Assembly (NCBI GenBank): GCA_015501075.1
Contig: JADNYJ010000040.1
Coordinates: forward strand, 186,001-250,000
Length of the DNA: 64,000 nucleotides
Source of the DNA: Gymnopilus junonius
Taxonomy: Eukaryota; Basidiomycota; Agaricomycetes; Agaricales; Galerinaceae
Reading direction: 5' to 3'
The position numbers and the translations under genes are program-made. Of the stretch, positions 45,066 to 57,200 are shown one piece after another (positions within the stretch are counted from its first letter, which is position 1; every line of letters starts with the position of its first letter). The notes beneath the pieces are model-generated. The model saw nothing but the letters and a program-made list of their open reading frames with translations, was not told the DNA's origin and did not search any database.

Positions 45066-46094
45066 TTACTGATTCTTCTTTTCCTGGGCATTGAAACTCT
45101 TGCCCAAATCTGACCTGACTGGAGTCTGTATACTTGCGAGTGCATTCATGCCCAAGAAAACGACGGGAAGCAGTACGAAGAAAGTGACAAGGAGGGAGGT
45201 AATCAAAGCAGGAGTCAAGAGTTGGTATCTCTTCAAGATTCCTCCTACTGGTAGTGTCGTATTCCCAGGGGCAAGTACAACACTGGACGATGAGAGGTCG
45301 AGGATGGGTCGGTCGGGAACGTCGGGTGCCTGACGCCTAGAGAAGGAGGAGCCAGTGTATATGACAAGATGATTAGGGAAGGTAGACGAGAGCGTTGAAA
45401 GTTCCGCTCCAAGGAGCGATTCTGGAATTGTATTCATAAAGTGTTGCTAATGAACCAAGAACAAGTACTGACCATGCTCGGCTACCGCATCCCTTCTTTC
45501 TCGTCCTGCTTCGCTAATGTGGTGCATGTTTAGGCGTACGACATGTCTGACACCGTGTGTAAGAGTCACGTCGCTCTGGCCTGGCGCATACGTAAGAAGA
45601 CGAGCATGACATTTTTGAGAGACGGATTCAGCGAGCGAGGAAAAGTCGATTTCAGGGGAAGCTGGCAAGTAAGGGAATTGGCGAACAGATGGGGCGGAGG
45701 AGAGGGTCATTGCAATGTGTGCATGGGGAGAAAGTGTTCGAAGATCGGAAGCATGTAGCTAAACAAGATGAAAAAGACGTGTCAACGAATTGTGAACATT
45801 GGCTTCTGAGAGACAAACCCCTGGCTGTTCAATAATGACAATAGCATCGTGAGCGCATACATCTTCTGCGCCAAGTATGTGTCCCAGAAGGGTTGCAGAA
45901 TGAAAAGACCTGTCCAATTGTTCGGGCAAGGAATCGAGTGCTAGAGAGCTAATCGCGTTGTTGACTTGTTTTCAGAGGGCATATAAACCTGAAAACACAA
46001 ACCTGGACGACGACCATGCCACCAGAGGGGCAGTGTCTGAATACGCAATGACAGCATTGGCGACGGCAGCGACAATGAAAAAGCGCGAAACCAT
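45066..46094 (-). CDS. BIG1: BIG1/VOA1 (Ac45)-like type I membrane protein
   Basis: Exons 46094-46003, 45948-45819, 45758-45473, 45421-45066 give 287 aa in phase. A signal peptide (MVSRFFIVAAVANAVIA) is followed by YSDTAPLVAWSS, the typical first mature motif of the Big1 and V-ATPase Ac45/Voa1 group. Near the C-terminus lies one membrane helix (ALITSLLVTFFVLLPVVFLG) and a short cytosolic tail ending NAQEKKNQ. Voa1 helps assemble the V-ATPase in the ER and Big1 is needed for beta-1,6-glucan. The topology fits both, so the precise role is open. Confidence 0.75.
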
Positions 46095-46252
46095 GATGCT
46101 GGCTGAGCGGAAAAAGGGACGGCTTCGGGCAACGGGGCTGGGGTAACGGATCACATGACTGTTAATTAGCACATGATTAACGTCTCAAGAAACTTAAAGC
46201 GGGGTCGCCTCCTCTTTTCCTCTTTTTCTCCCGGATCCTCCCATTCCACAAC

Positions 46253-47902
46253 ATGCTCTCCTCAGCAGTCCGCTCAGCAAAAAGCCTCCGCCTCAGGCCT
46301 ACTGGGCTGTCACGGTATGTGTATTTTTTCAATTAATATTCAGCCTAAATGACCTATTTTTGCAGAACCTTTACCTCCACGAGATATGCGAGAACGGATG
46401 CCCTGCAGCCTGCGTCGTTCAGTGTCTTTACAGATGAGGAACAGATGCTACGCGACACAGGTCCGTATTTCTTTTCTTTTCAATCTCAGCTTGCCTCTCA
46501 ACGCAAAAATCGTCCCTCAAGTCAAGCGTTTCGCGACAGACGTCGTCGCCCCTAAAGTCCGGGAGATGGATGAGAACGAGATCATGGACCCGTCGATCAT
46601 CAAAGGTTTATTCGAGCAGGGTGTAGGTTTCTCTTGTTGTTATGCCATTGAACCATCTAATGCAGGCGTGAATAGCTAATGGGCATAGAAACAAACCCCG
46701 ATCAAGGAGGGGCAGGCTCTTCCTTCACTTCCGCTATAATTGCTATCGAGGAACTTGCCAAAGTCGATCCTTCAGTCTCAGTTCTCTGTGATGTGCACAA
46801 CACCCTAGTCAACACTGTTATTCGCAAGTACGGTTCTGCAGAGCAGCAAGAGAAATGGTTGCCTCAACTCTCGGAATCAAAGGTGCGTAAAGATTGAGCT
46901 TCCGGTGTCTTTTTCTAACGAATCCCGTATGTGTAGCTTGGATCGTTCTGTCTGTCTGAGACGGGTTCGGGCTCCGACGCTTTCGCTCTTAAAACTCGTG
47001 CTACGAAACAAGGGGATCATTGGGTGATCAACGGATCCAAAATGTGGATCACCAACTCATACGAGGCGGAGGTTTTCCTCATTTTCGCTAATGTGCATTC
47101 CTTCTTCTTTCTATGCATGAACTTTGTTCATTTGGGTACCTCGCTCTTGGCAGGCCGATCCAAGCAAAGGGTACAAGGGCATCACCTGCTTTATCGCCAC
47201 TAAGGACATGGGAGTAAAAATAGCGAAGAAGGAGCAAAAACTCGGCATTCGTGCTTCTTCGACCTGCACCCTCGACTTTGACGATCTCAAGATTCCTGAA
47301 GAAAATATTATCGGCGGTGAAGGCAAAGGCTATAAGATTGCTATTGAAATCTTAAACGAAGGTACCTCTGATTGCGAACGTAGTCCAATAGATTTTGCTG
47401 ATGAAACTGGGATCAGGCCGTATAGGAATTGCAGCCCAGATGTTAGGCCTTGCTCAAGGGGCGTTTGATAAGTCGGTCCCGTATACCTATCAACGTCAGC
47501 AATTTGGGCAGCCTGTTGGAACCTTCCAGGGAATGGCATTCCAGATTGCTCAGGCAGCGACTGAGATCGAGACGGCTCGACTACTCACTTATAACGCTGC
47601 GCGTTTGAAGGAGGAAGGTCTGCCATTCACTAAGGAGGCCGCGATGGCCAAGTATTGGAGCAGTTATGTCGCCCAGAAAGTTGCCGGATCAGCTATTGAA
47701 TGGGCTGGAGGTGTTGGATTCACAAGAGAAACGGGCATTGAGAAGTTCTGGAGAGATTCCAAAATTGTGAGTACTCATCATTTCCCCTGATATTTAGTCC
47801 TTATTGAATATGACGCTCTTCTCTTAGGGAGCCATTTACGAGGGTACCTCCAACATTCAGTTACAGACCATTGCCAAGTTCGTTCAAAAGGAGTACTCAT
47901 AA
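46253..47902 (+). CDS. Short/branched-chain specific acyl-CoA dehydrogenase, mitochondrial
   Basis: Exons 46253-46314, 46366-46460, 46522-46622, 46676-46882, 46937-47092, 47154-47361, 47417-47766, 47828-47902 encode 417 aa. A presequence ([16 protein letters not shown]) precedes the acyl-CoA dehydrogenase fold: [14 protein letters not shown] (FAD-binding signature), [42 protein letters not shown] and [16 protein letters not shown], with the catalytic glutamate in YEGTSN. It oxidises 2-methyl-branched or short acyl-CoA to the enoyl-CoA, passing electrons to ETF. It converges with HEM25 and diverges from the BIG1-like gene. Confidence 0.93.
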
Positions 47903-48070
47903 AAGTAGCCGAATTGAGTGTCAGAATTATGGATGACGGGTCGCGACGTACATACTGTAGATTGCACTTCAACTGGACAAATGCGGTGGTCCGTCATTTA
48001 AAATCATATTAGCGGAGACCAACTGTGACGATGATGAGACCAGCCTTCAATATGTACCAAAGCGAGGTAA

Positions 48071-49405
48071 TTAGACTGACCGTTGGTGCATAAACATCAG
48101 CAGGCTTTCGTACACGACCCAACCAATGGCAGAGCTCAAAACCTTGCGCGAAAGCCGCAAGGAAGCCCCATCGAAGAATCCTCTTAGTCCTCGCCGCTAA
48201 AGAAAAAAATCTTCGTTAAGGGTGCCACCATCAAGTTTTCGGGCTTACTATCCAAATAGTGCCAATCGTCCTAAGGAAACCATTATACCTGTCTTCAGTT
48301 CGAATTTGGACCTTGGTCTGGGTACGTTGGTTTGAAATCGAGATGGGGGGGAAATTAGAGAACGCTGAGGGTACAGACCTTGATGACGTCAAATGGGTGC
48401 GTGGCTAGCGTTGCAACAGCGCCTGCGGATGCCGCAGACATGCTATGTATCAGGGCAGCATGACTGCTCGATGTCGCTGGGAATAAGTATGCTAAGGCAG
48501 AAGTTGGATTACGAGAACGCTACAAAGCAGGATGATTCTCACCAATTTCTCTCTTGGTTCCTTCGTAAAAGACGACAAACAAGCCGGCATATGGTGCATC
48601 TCGAAGAGAAGACGCGAGAAAGCCGCGAAAGAGTTCCGATGGACCCTGGCGAGTAATGCTAAGTAGGGCTTGAGAGAGTGACGGATAGTTGTACATGTTA
48701 CTCTGTGGGGACAAAATAGGTAGAAGCATTATTCATCAGAAAAAGTGCAAACCTCGAACCGGGCTTTAATAACAGAAAAGGGATTTAACAGAAAACCAAC
48801 CGCTACCCGGGTCGTGGCTCCGGCAAGAAGGTTTCCTGTGCTTGAAAGACTGGGAAGAACAGACTCGTTCACTTTCGAAGACTGCTCTTTGGCAAGGGCA
48901 AAATAAGGTGATCGCGCCATTAAAGTTCGTAACTGAGTGAGGCTTGTCATATACATCGCGACGCCGGGAACATTCCTGGTGAGGAAAAACCATGAAACAA
49001 TTGAACAAAAGTTCAATAGAAGCAATCTACCTAAGCAAAGAAGGTAGTGTCCCTCTCCATAGACCCCTCACTCCCTGTTGTCCGATGACTTCATAAGCGA
49101 TGTTCACAATGACGGACGAACGAGGGCTATTCCACATTTAACCACAAACCAATCAAGATGAGATGACATACTGTTGCAGTATCATTGACCCATCTCCCTG
49201 CTGAACACGCGTCTTAATGAGATCGACTAGTGCAATTCGTCTGTATTAGTTGGAAAGTGATAGGTCGAGATTGACTATGCGCACAAGGTTGGAGGCAGAT
49301 GGTTGTTGACAAGCCTGACAATGCGCCTAGACGAACGTGAAAAAAAAAGATATACAGGGAATAATTGAACACACCTGAGAGCAATTGTTGCCCAACATTG
49401 CTCAT
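48071..49405 (-). CDS. HEM25: Mitochondrial glycine carrier (SLC25A38/Hem25 type)
   Basis: Exons 49405-49375, 49326-49285, 49226-49172, 49126-49031, 48975-48753, 48702-48524, 48442-48379, 48317-48249, 48196-48071 give 294 aa in phase. Three mitochondrial-carrier repeats are seen with PFDLIKTRVQ, NPFSVIKARFE and HPFDVIKTKVQ. WRGTLPSLLRNVPGVAMYMT and the C-terminal GFFDGASLRLSRKVLSSAIG are typical of Hem25, which imports glycine for heme synthesis. The proposed start (MSNVGQQLLSG) lacks the longer N-terminus some orthologues have. An ATG at 49514 is in another frame. Confidence 0.92.
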
Positions 49406-49543
49406 AAGATTCTCCGTACTTAACGCGTACTCGTCCAGAGAGCGAAGTTGATGATGATTGTCGGAAACAAACGTTCGGGGAGATGCCAAAAACGGCCGCG
49501 CGTATCCCAGGCATGCTAAACTCCGTCTCCTTCCCGCACCAAC

Positions 49544-50752
49544 ATGCAGAGAGGTCTTTTTCGATTCACAAGTAAAGCACGACTATATCCTGGTACTTAC
49601 AGCCTACCTCCTTGCTTTGGACAGACAGCAGCTGTTCGTTCGTCAATCAGGTTTTCGGTTCGCATTGGCGAGAGGCCCTTCACAAATCTCCATAGAGTTC
49701 CTTACAAGTACGACCTCAGAATAAGATGTATGCAGCCCATTTCAGACCCCTCAATCCTGAAGCGATGGTTCTCTGCATCCCGTTCATTTCTGCGACATCA
49801 TGTTCCTCAGCATCCTCAGCGAAAGACCTCGTTCCTTGGAATTCTTGATAAAATACCGTCCAATGCCATCTTCTACGGAATCATCGGGATCAATGTAGCA
49901 GTGTTTACGATGTGGTTTATGGCAATACAGAAATATGTGCGTATACATATTAGTAAGTCTGCGTGGTTATTGAATATGGTTTTTACCCCCGTTTCCAGAA
50001 GCAAGAAGGGGACCCCTCTGCCGTTTTATGGATGGAACGAAATTTTTTGAACAGTTGGAAGAACCTGACTTCTGGCAGAATGTGAGTAAAAAAAACACAG
50101 ATGCCCTTTAATCAATACTCAAGAACATGTCTAGCTGGACGCCGCTAACAGCATGCTTCTCTCACCAAGACTGGTCGCATATCCTCCTGAATGGATTCAC
50201 ATTCTATTTCATGGCCCCAGTTGTCCTGGAAATGCTTGGTAGCCGGCAATTTATATTTCTTTACATGGGTGGTCTGTCTGTTCAGCAAACAAATATTTTC
50301 TTTACCTTGGAGCTGAATATATTACAGGAGGACTAGTTGCATCATTTGCAAGCATGACATATGCACAGTTAACTGGCAAATATAACCATGCGTCTCATGG
50401 TGCTAGTGGTAAATCAACACATATCTTATTTCACTGCCCTGGGTACTTATCTAGATTTTAGGGGCTATTTATTCAGTTGTCAGCCTCCTTGCATGTGCTG
50501 CACCAAAACTGACATTTCAGTTATATGGAATAATTCCTGTTCCTGCATGGCTTGCTGTGGCAGGACTTTTTTCCTATGACTTATACTCAACACTTTCTGC
50601 AAAGGTCTGTTTTATGAAGCTGCTGAAGCTGCTGAAGATGCTCAATGTCTTATTGCTATTTTCAGAATGGAACAACAGATACTGTAGGTCATATTGGAGG
50701 TATGATAGCAGGTATTGGATATTTTCTTATGAGGCGCTTTAGAGTGTTTTAA
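49544..50752 (+). CDS. PCP1: Mitochondrial rhomboid protease (Pcp1/Rbd1 type)
   Basis: Exons 49544-49936, 49999-50081, 50135-50271, 50328-50408, 50462-50604, 50666-50752 give 307 aa. After a basic N-terminus and IPSNAIFYGIIGINVAVF comes NFLNSWKNLTSGRIWTPLTA, CFSHQDWSHILLNGFTFYFM, the catalytic GASGAIYS (Ser) and TVGHIGGMIAGIGYFLM (His). Mitochondrial rhomboids cleave proteins in the inner membrane, for example dynamin-like GTPases in yeast. The start is divergent from HEM25, 138 bp apart. It is the last host gene before the transposon block. Confidence 0.92.
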
Positions 50753-51125
50753 ACTATATCCACAACTACAATGATTTATTCAATCAAAAGCTTTTTGTCT
50801 GTTACAAGGTTCTATCTATAGGGCGTTTTTTTTATGGCCTGATACTTACTGATGCTGTTGAGACAGAAAATAAAAGAAAAAGAGGCTGGATACTGGTTGT
50901 TGTGGTAGCCGAAAAAATAAATAAAAAATAAATCAAAAAATCGCAAGAAGGAAGGAAGAAAGAAAGGGAGATCTCACTCCTTCTATTTGTCCTTCTAACC
51001 TCATTTTCACTGTCCTCATGGCTTTCTAGTGCAGCATGTTTCTATGCATTACCAAAGATGCATCATGTAAGCTGGTTTGGTTCTAATCTGATCTGGTGCT
51101 AGATTCTCACCTAAACAAGCTGTCA
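50753..51125. other. Spacer between the rhomboid gene and the fold-back element
   Basis: Holds the rhomboid 3' UTR and an A-rich stretch (50860-50975). The last eight bases, AGCTGTCA at 51118-51125, are the left target duplication of the fold-back element. Confidence 0.55.
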
Positions 51126-52299
51126 CACCTATGGTTACCCATTACCCTGTCCTTTTAGAGGTGGTCACAGTATATGTGACCACCTCTAAGGAGACAGGAT
51201 ATGAGGCCTATGGGCCTCCTGCTGAAAACCTTGGGTAAACCGCCCTGGGGACTTGGTAAATATTCCTCCATGGTAGGTCCATTCTGTCATCCCCTCCTGC
51301 CATTCTCAGGCTCCCTGTCAGTCTGCATTGGGAAGGTAGTCCCTTCGGCAGCATCACATGTCCCTTCCCATCACTATCTGTTGCCAAATGCAGACACATC
51401 TCATGCCCTTTGCTGGCTGTGCGACTCTTTGTGTGCTCACTGTTCCCAACAATGTGCAGCATTATTCCACTATCCCTGGTCTGTTTCCCTTGATCTTTCT
51501 TGTCTATACCACTATAGTTAGTATATGTAGCAGTATTATAGAGTAATTATCATGTGAATTGCCTCTGTAGTAGTACAATCTGCTATATGATTTTGCTTGC
51601 TCACCACCACCATCCATAGCCACCTGAGGATAGGTTGATTAAGGTATACAATGCATTGGGTATTTAGTACTACTATATATGACTCCTATAGTACAAGTAG
51701 GAGGCTATGGGACAAGTGGAATATATATATTTAAGAGGTGTGATATCCCCAACCTTCCTACCTTTGCTCACTCATTTAAAGAGACCTTCTATCCATTATA
51801 TATACATATACCCATTAAAACAAACACATAGTAAATTTATAGCTATCTATCCATGCCATTCTATGGGTATAAAGGGTACCACAGCCTGATATCTGGTCCA
51901 GTCATTCTATTTACTGTGATAGGAGCAGGCTGATAATAAAGGATATAAATTGGCAGAAAGGTAGGTATACATGCCAGAAACAATATTCTATAATTGTAAT
52001 AGGAGTGCCTTGATGATATGGTGATATTTGAAAGGGAGGAGGAGGAGGTATACCCAGGATTTGTGATCAACCTATATCTTCACCAGTTATTTTTATCTAG
52101 ATGTGAATGGGACAAATACGAGTGCTATATAAGTCATTGATATCTACTTTAAGAGACCAGATAGGCCAGAGGTCTACTGGTGAATTGTTATTGAGGAAGG
52201 GAATAAGGGTGTCAAAAAAGCGAGAGATAAATCTAATGTGAGGGAAGTTCTCTGAAATAAAATATTCTAAAGACATACACCTTTAGATCTATGCTGCAG
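51126..52299 (+). repeat. Left arm of the fold-back element
   Basis: Inverted copy of 52499-54253. It contains a 31 bp hairpin at 51157-51187 with 13 bp stems (AGAGGTGGTCACA and complement) and a GTATA loop, 31 bp from the terminus. It ends at CTGCAG (52294-52299). Confidence 0.9.
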
Positions 52300-52498
52300 A
52301 AGTGTTATATCCAAATTACAGACAAAACGATAGGCTGTAGTGAGAGAGATCAAATTAGAGAGCGAAAATGTCTTTTACAGGTATAGGGCAATACCTTGAT
52401 CATATCACCACCCTTTGATGTACCTCCCTTAAACATCTGCTTCTTACCTATAGGGAGACACATAAATCCAATCCCTTTAAATTTTGGATATGTTAATC

Positions 52499-54253
52499 CT
52501 GCAGCATAGATCTAAAGGTGTATGTCTTTAGAATATTTTATTTCAGAGAACTTCCCTCACATTAGATTTATCTCTCGCTTTTTTGACACCCTTATTCCCT
52601 TCCTCAATAACAATTCACCAGTAGACCTCTGGCCTATCTGGTCTCTTAAAGTAGATATCAATGACTTATATAGCACTCGTATTTGTCCCATTCACATCTA
52701 GATAAAAATAACTGGTGAAGATATAGGTTGATCACAAATCCTGGGTATACCTCCTCCTCCTCCCTTTCAAATATCACCATATCATCAAGGCACTCCTATT
52801 ACAATTATAGAATATTGTTTCTGGCATGTATACCTACCTTTCTGCCAATTTATATCCTTTATTATCAGCCTGCTCCTATCACAGTAAATAGAATGACTGG
52901 ACCAGATATCAGGCTGTGGTACCCTTTATACCCATAGAATGGCATGGATAGATAGCTATAAATTTACTATGTGTTTGTTTTAATGGGTATATGTATATAT
53001 AATGGATAGAAGGTCTCTTTAAATGAGTGAGCAAAGGTAGGAAGGTTGGGGATATCACACCTCTTAAATATATATATTCCACTTGTCCTATAGCCTCCTA
53101 CTTGTACTATAGGAGTCATATATAGTAGTACTAAATACCCAATGCATTGTATACCTTAATCAACCTATCCTCAGGTGGCTATGGATGGTGGTGGTGAGCA
53201 AGCAAAATCATATAGCAGATTGTACTACTACAGAGGCAATTCACATGATAATTACTCTATAATACTGCTACATATACTAACTATAGTGGTATAGACAAGA
53301 AAGATCAAGGGAAACAGACCAGGGATAGTGGAATAATGCTGCACATTGTTGGGAACAGTGAGCACACAAAGAGTCGCACAGCCAGCAAAGGGCATGAGAT
53401 GTGTCTGCATTTGGCAACAGATAGTGATGGGAAGGGACATGTGATGCTGCCGAAGGGACTACCTTCCCAATGCAGACTGACAGGGAGCCTGAGAATGGCA
53501 GGAGGGGATGACAGAATGGACCTACCATGGAGGAATATTTACCAAGTCCCCAGGGCAGTTTACCCAAGGTTTTCAGCAGGAGGCCCATAGGCCTCATATC
53601 TCATCTCCTTAGAGGTGGTCACAGTATATGTGACCACCTCTAATAGGGTTGCCGAAGTTCAGTTCAGTTCAGTTCTTTGGCCAATTTTCTGAACTGAGAA
53701 CTGAACTTCCCAGTTCAGTTCAGTTCTCAGTTCGAACTGGTTTGAACTGTTCTGAACTGGCAATGGCCAAAACATAAAATTTCCTTTCATCTGAGGCTTT
53801 GAAATAGTAGATAGACTACAGATATGTCTATCTTCTATCATTAGACATTGCTATATGTACAAAACAGTATATTATTTGCTGATTTTTCAAGCATTGGGTA
53901 GTGCCATGTAACTCATGTCCCCACACAATAAATAAAATCATTTTAAGAAATTATTTTATGTCATCTAGTGCTTGGAATTAGTACTAAGGAGTTCTCTATA
54001 CATTATGGGAATCTAATGGTAATTTTTTGATGCCAAAATAATCACTTTTGAAGGTCAAAATTTGATAATTTTAACCACACCCAACAAACAGTTCAGTTCA
54101 GTTCGAACTGACTGGCCATAGGCCGAACTGAGAACCAGAACTGCATCCGAACTGCAGTTCAGTTCAGCCAGTTCAGGTTCGAACTGTCAGTTCTGAACTG
54201 AACTTCGGCAACCCTAACCTCTAAAAGGACAGGGTAATGGGTAACCATAGGTG
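52499..54253 (-). repeat. Right arm of the fold-back element, split by a hAT MITE
   Basis: Inverted copy of the left arm, starting at CTGCAG (52499-52504). The matching hairpin lies at 53611-53641, and the MITE (53644-54216) is inserted immediately beside it. Confidence 0.9.
53644..54216. mobile_element. hAT-type MITE with TTCAG-rich subterminal repeats
   Basis: 573 bp starting TAGGGTTGCCGAAGTTCAG and ending with its reverse complement. It is flanked by the 8 bp repeat ACCTCTAA (53636-53643 and 54217-54224). Just inside both ends are tandem GTTCA/GTTCAG units in mixed orientation (53659-53760 and 54090-54200). No ORF of note. TAGNG-like end plus 8 bp duplication places it in hAT. Confidence 0.88.
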
Positions 54254-54863
54254 AGCTGTCATCACACTGGAGTGAACCTAGTCCTGTTTTAACCACACCC
54301 CCAAAACTGTGCCAGAAAATGTTTATGTAATCTTTGGAGTTTCAATATGCATTGTGTTATATACGCGCCTCCGACCAACTCCGATCTCTGACTATATGAA
54401 CTCTGACCTCATGATCCCCTCGAAATACTACAAGTCCAGAACACATAGAAACTTAGATTACATGTAGCTAGGCAACTCTGAGTAGTGCAGAATAACTTAC
54501 ACATCTGCCTGCTCACTAGTACACATATGGTCTCCACTTAGTTTCCTCCATAGTATAAAAACCTTAGAACTATTATTAGGTACCTTAGTTGGTATATTGT
54601 TCATTAATCAATCCATGCTCTCTACTCTGCTCTCTCATTCCAATCTGACTCCGAAATTTGAGACAACATCCAGACAATGGAGTACAACACACACGTTGAA
54701 GCTGAAGTCTCAACCCTATGTCTACATATGTTATGCTAAGACCAACTCTGACACGACATACTCCGATGTAGCTCCGATGTGGATCCCCTCTGCCTTCCCT
54801 TCATTTAGACCATCAAGAACTTAACAGTATATACCAACTCATACCACTTCTGGACTCCCAACC

Positions 54864-56160
54864 ATGGCCACTACAACATCCCATACTACTGCCAACTCCT
54901 GTGCAGCTGACAAAATGAATCCTGCACCATCATGATTCAGAATGTCAGAGACTACCCTGACTGTCCAAACACACAACCTCTGTCCTGCCTCAGCACCCTG
55001 ACTCCCTTACCCTCGGGACCCTCATCAATGAGACAAACCAGTCCCAACCCATTGCCACCTCCTGCTCCTGGTTCCCCTGGTGGTGAACCTGACCCCGACA
55101 ATGATGGCAATGATTTTGACCCCCACCCCAATGATCACTCTGATCACTCCAATCACAACTCTGACCATGACCCCACTCCGAATCTTGCTGAAGCTATGAT
55201 GCTCATGACCAAAGAGCTCAGGCATTGCGATAGCCCTAAGGTTACCAAGACCAAAGCCCATGAGCCTGACACCTTCAATGGCTCTGACACCCAGAAACTC
55301 AACAGTTTTATTTTACAGTGTAACCTTTACTTCTGAAACAACTGCACCTACACCACTGATGAAGACAAGGTCATGTTCACCCTCTCCTATCTTCATGGCC
55401 TTGCGATGGAATTTTTTGAGCCCGCAATACTGGACTCAACAACTATTGAACCATGGATGGACAACTGGCAAGCCTTTATTGGCATGCTGAAGTCTGAATT
55501 TGGTCCATTCGATCCGACCTCCAATGCCACTGTAGCCCTCAAAAACTTGAAGATGCCTGAGAACCAAAGGATCATCAAGTACAATGTCAAGTTCAAGTGC
55601 TTGTCTATTCACTCATGCTAGGACAGTGTCACTCTCCAACACTGCTACTACTCCAGTCTGGCAGAACACATCAAGGATGTTATGGCTAGCCATGGCAAGC
55701 CACAAACTCTTGAAGACCTTCAAGAGCTCACCCAGGATATCAACACTCATTACTGGGAATGCATCTGTGAGAAGCCCTGACAGGACAAGAATGTGCAAAG
55801 GTCCTCTGACAAACTGTCTGATTGTACCTCCAACAAGTCCTCTGACAAACATTCCAACCACAACCATGGCAATAACAACAACAACAATAAGTCCTCGCAA
55901 TCCTTTTCCAACTGCAAGAACAACTCAGGCAGCCCCTCTGGCTCGAAAACCTCTGATTCCATCTCCAACAAACTTGGCAAGGATGGCAAGCTGACCACCA
56001 AAGAATGCAAACACTGCTTCGACAACAATCTCTGCCTCTTCTGTGGGTCACTTGGACACTGAGCTAGTGAGTGTCTGAAGTCCACTTCCTCTGCCTCCAA
56101 GGCAAAAGCATGCACCATCAAAGTTTCGAATCCCAGCACCGAGGATTCAAAAAAATAGTC
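54864..56160 (+). pseudogene. gag-like gene of the Ty3/Gypsy fragment, broken
   Basis: Capsid-like text (HEPDTFNGSDTQKLNSFI, MPENQRIIKYNVKFK) and a Cys/His knuckle (CKHCFDNNLCLFCGSLGH followed by a stop and ASEC). In-frame stops occur at about 55335, 55618, 55778 and 56060. At the knuckle, related elements have Arg where the TGA stands, which fits CGA changed to TGA. Confidence 0.75.
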
Positions 56161-56289
56161 AGCAGTCCTCATCCCTTCGCACACACTGGGGATTGCATTG
56201 ACGCTGGCTGTGTGCATATGAAGGAAGTAAGGCTCAATGCATCTGCTCTTTCTGACCCTGACTTTCTCTGACTCTCATTAACATCTCTG

Positions 56290-57200
56290 CTCTGACCTGA
56301 CCTTAAGTCACTAACATTAATTGACTCTGGCTCTAGCCATTGTTTTGTTGATACCTGTTTTATCCATTCTAATAATTTACTCCCTTCTCCGATCGATCTG
56401 GTTAAGCTCAAACTGATTGATGGCTCCTACGGCAACATGATTACTGAAACCCTCTCCATCCTGATTACATTTCCCTCTGGTGAAACTATTACCATTGACT
56501 TTTTCATAACCTCACTGGACTCCTCCTGTGTTCTGGTTCTAGGATATAACTGGCTCTTCCACTACAATCCATTGATTGACTGGAAATTGGGCCATATCGA
56601 CTTCCATTCTGAACTACTTGACAACCTAGCTCTGATGTCATTCCATAGGCCAGCTCTGCTGCCTATACCTCCATTATTGGAACCTCTGACCCCTCTGCTT
56701 CCTCCACCAACTCCTACGGTTACACCTCTGACACCTCCAACCTCCATAGCATCTTCTGATGTGCCTTGCATCTTGCTAATCAATGCAGCTGCTTTCGCAA
56801 GAGCATGCAAGTTACCTGGCACTCAAAGTTTCACAGTTCACCTCTCTGATCCCACCATCTCCACTCATGCTGCTTCCATCTCTGATGAAGCGCCTGATCT
56901 GTCTAGTATTCCTCCTGAATACCATGACTTTGTGGATGTCTTCAGTAAATCTAAAGCTGACATGCTCACACCCCATCGACCTTACGACCTCAAGATCAAT
57001 CTCAAACCTGGCACTTCCCCTCCTGTTGGAAATATGTACTCCCTTTCACAATCCGAACTTCAATCCCTCTGAGAATTTATCGACAAGCACCTCCAAATTG
57101 GCATCCTTCTTTCCCACAGACCACCACCATTGCAAAAACATCAATACCTCGCAAAGCCACAATTTCTCTCAACAACCTGTGATCTGGTCCTTGGATAGCT
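56290..57200 (+). pseudogene. Protease and amino-terminal RT part of a Ty3/Gypsy pol, truncated
   Basis: An open frame from 56290 with the aspartic protease motif DSGSSHCFVD, VLVLGYNWLFHYNPLIDW and FVDVFSKSKADMLTPHRPYD (start of RT), then TGA at 57070 followed by EFIDKHLQIG in the same frame. The catalytic RT motifs are absent because the element ends here. Confidence 0.75.

Larger units (their letters stand above)
51126..54253. mobile_element. Fold-back DNA element: two 1174 bp inverted arms around a 199 bp core
   Basis: Left arm 51126-52299 and right arm 52499-54253 (once the 581 bp inserted MITE plus its target copy is removed) are reverse complements of equal length, with only scattered mismatches. 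Paired bases add up to 104798. The ends read CACCTATGGTTACCC on the left and its complement on the right. The 8 bp direct repeat AGCTGTCA flanks the whole unit (51118-51125 and 54254-54261), showing it moved as one. Small ORFs occur as mirror pairs and look fortuitous; no transposase is seen, so it is non-autonomous. The superfamily is unclear: 8 bp duplication fits hAT or P-like groups, but the CACC terminus is atypical. Confidence 0.87.

Noticed and set aside
51126..54253. Palindrome as an assembly or library fold-back artefact
   Set aside because: Unique 8 bp direct repeats flank the unit, the arms differ at several bases, and only one arm has the MITE, none of which an artefact would give.
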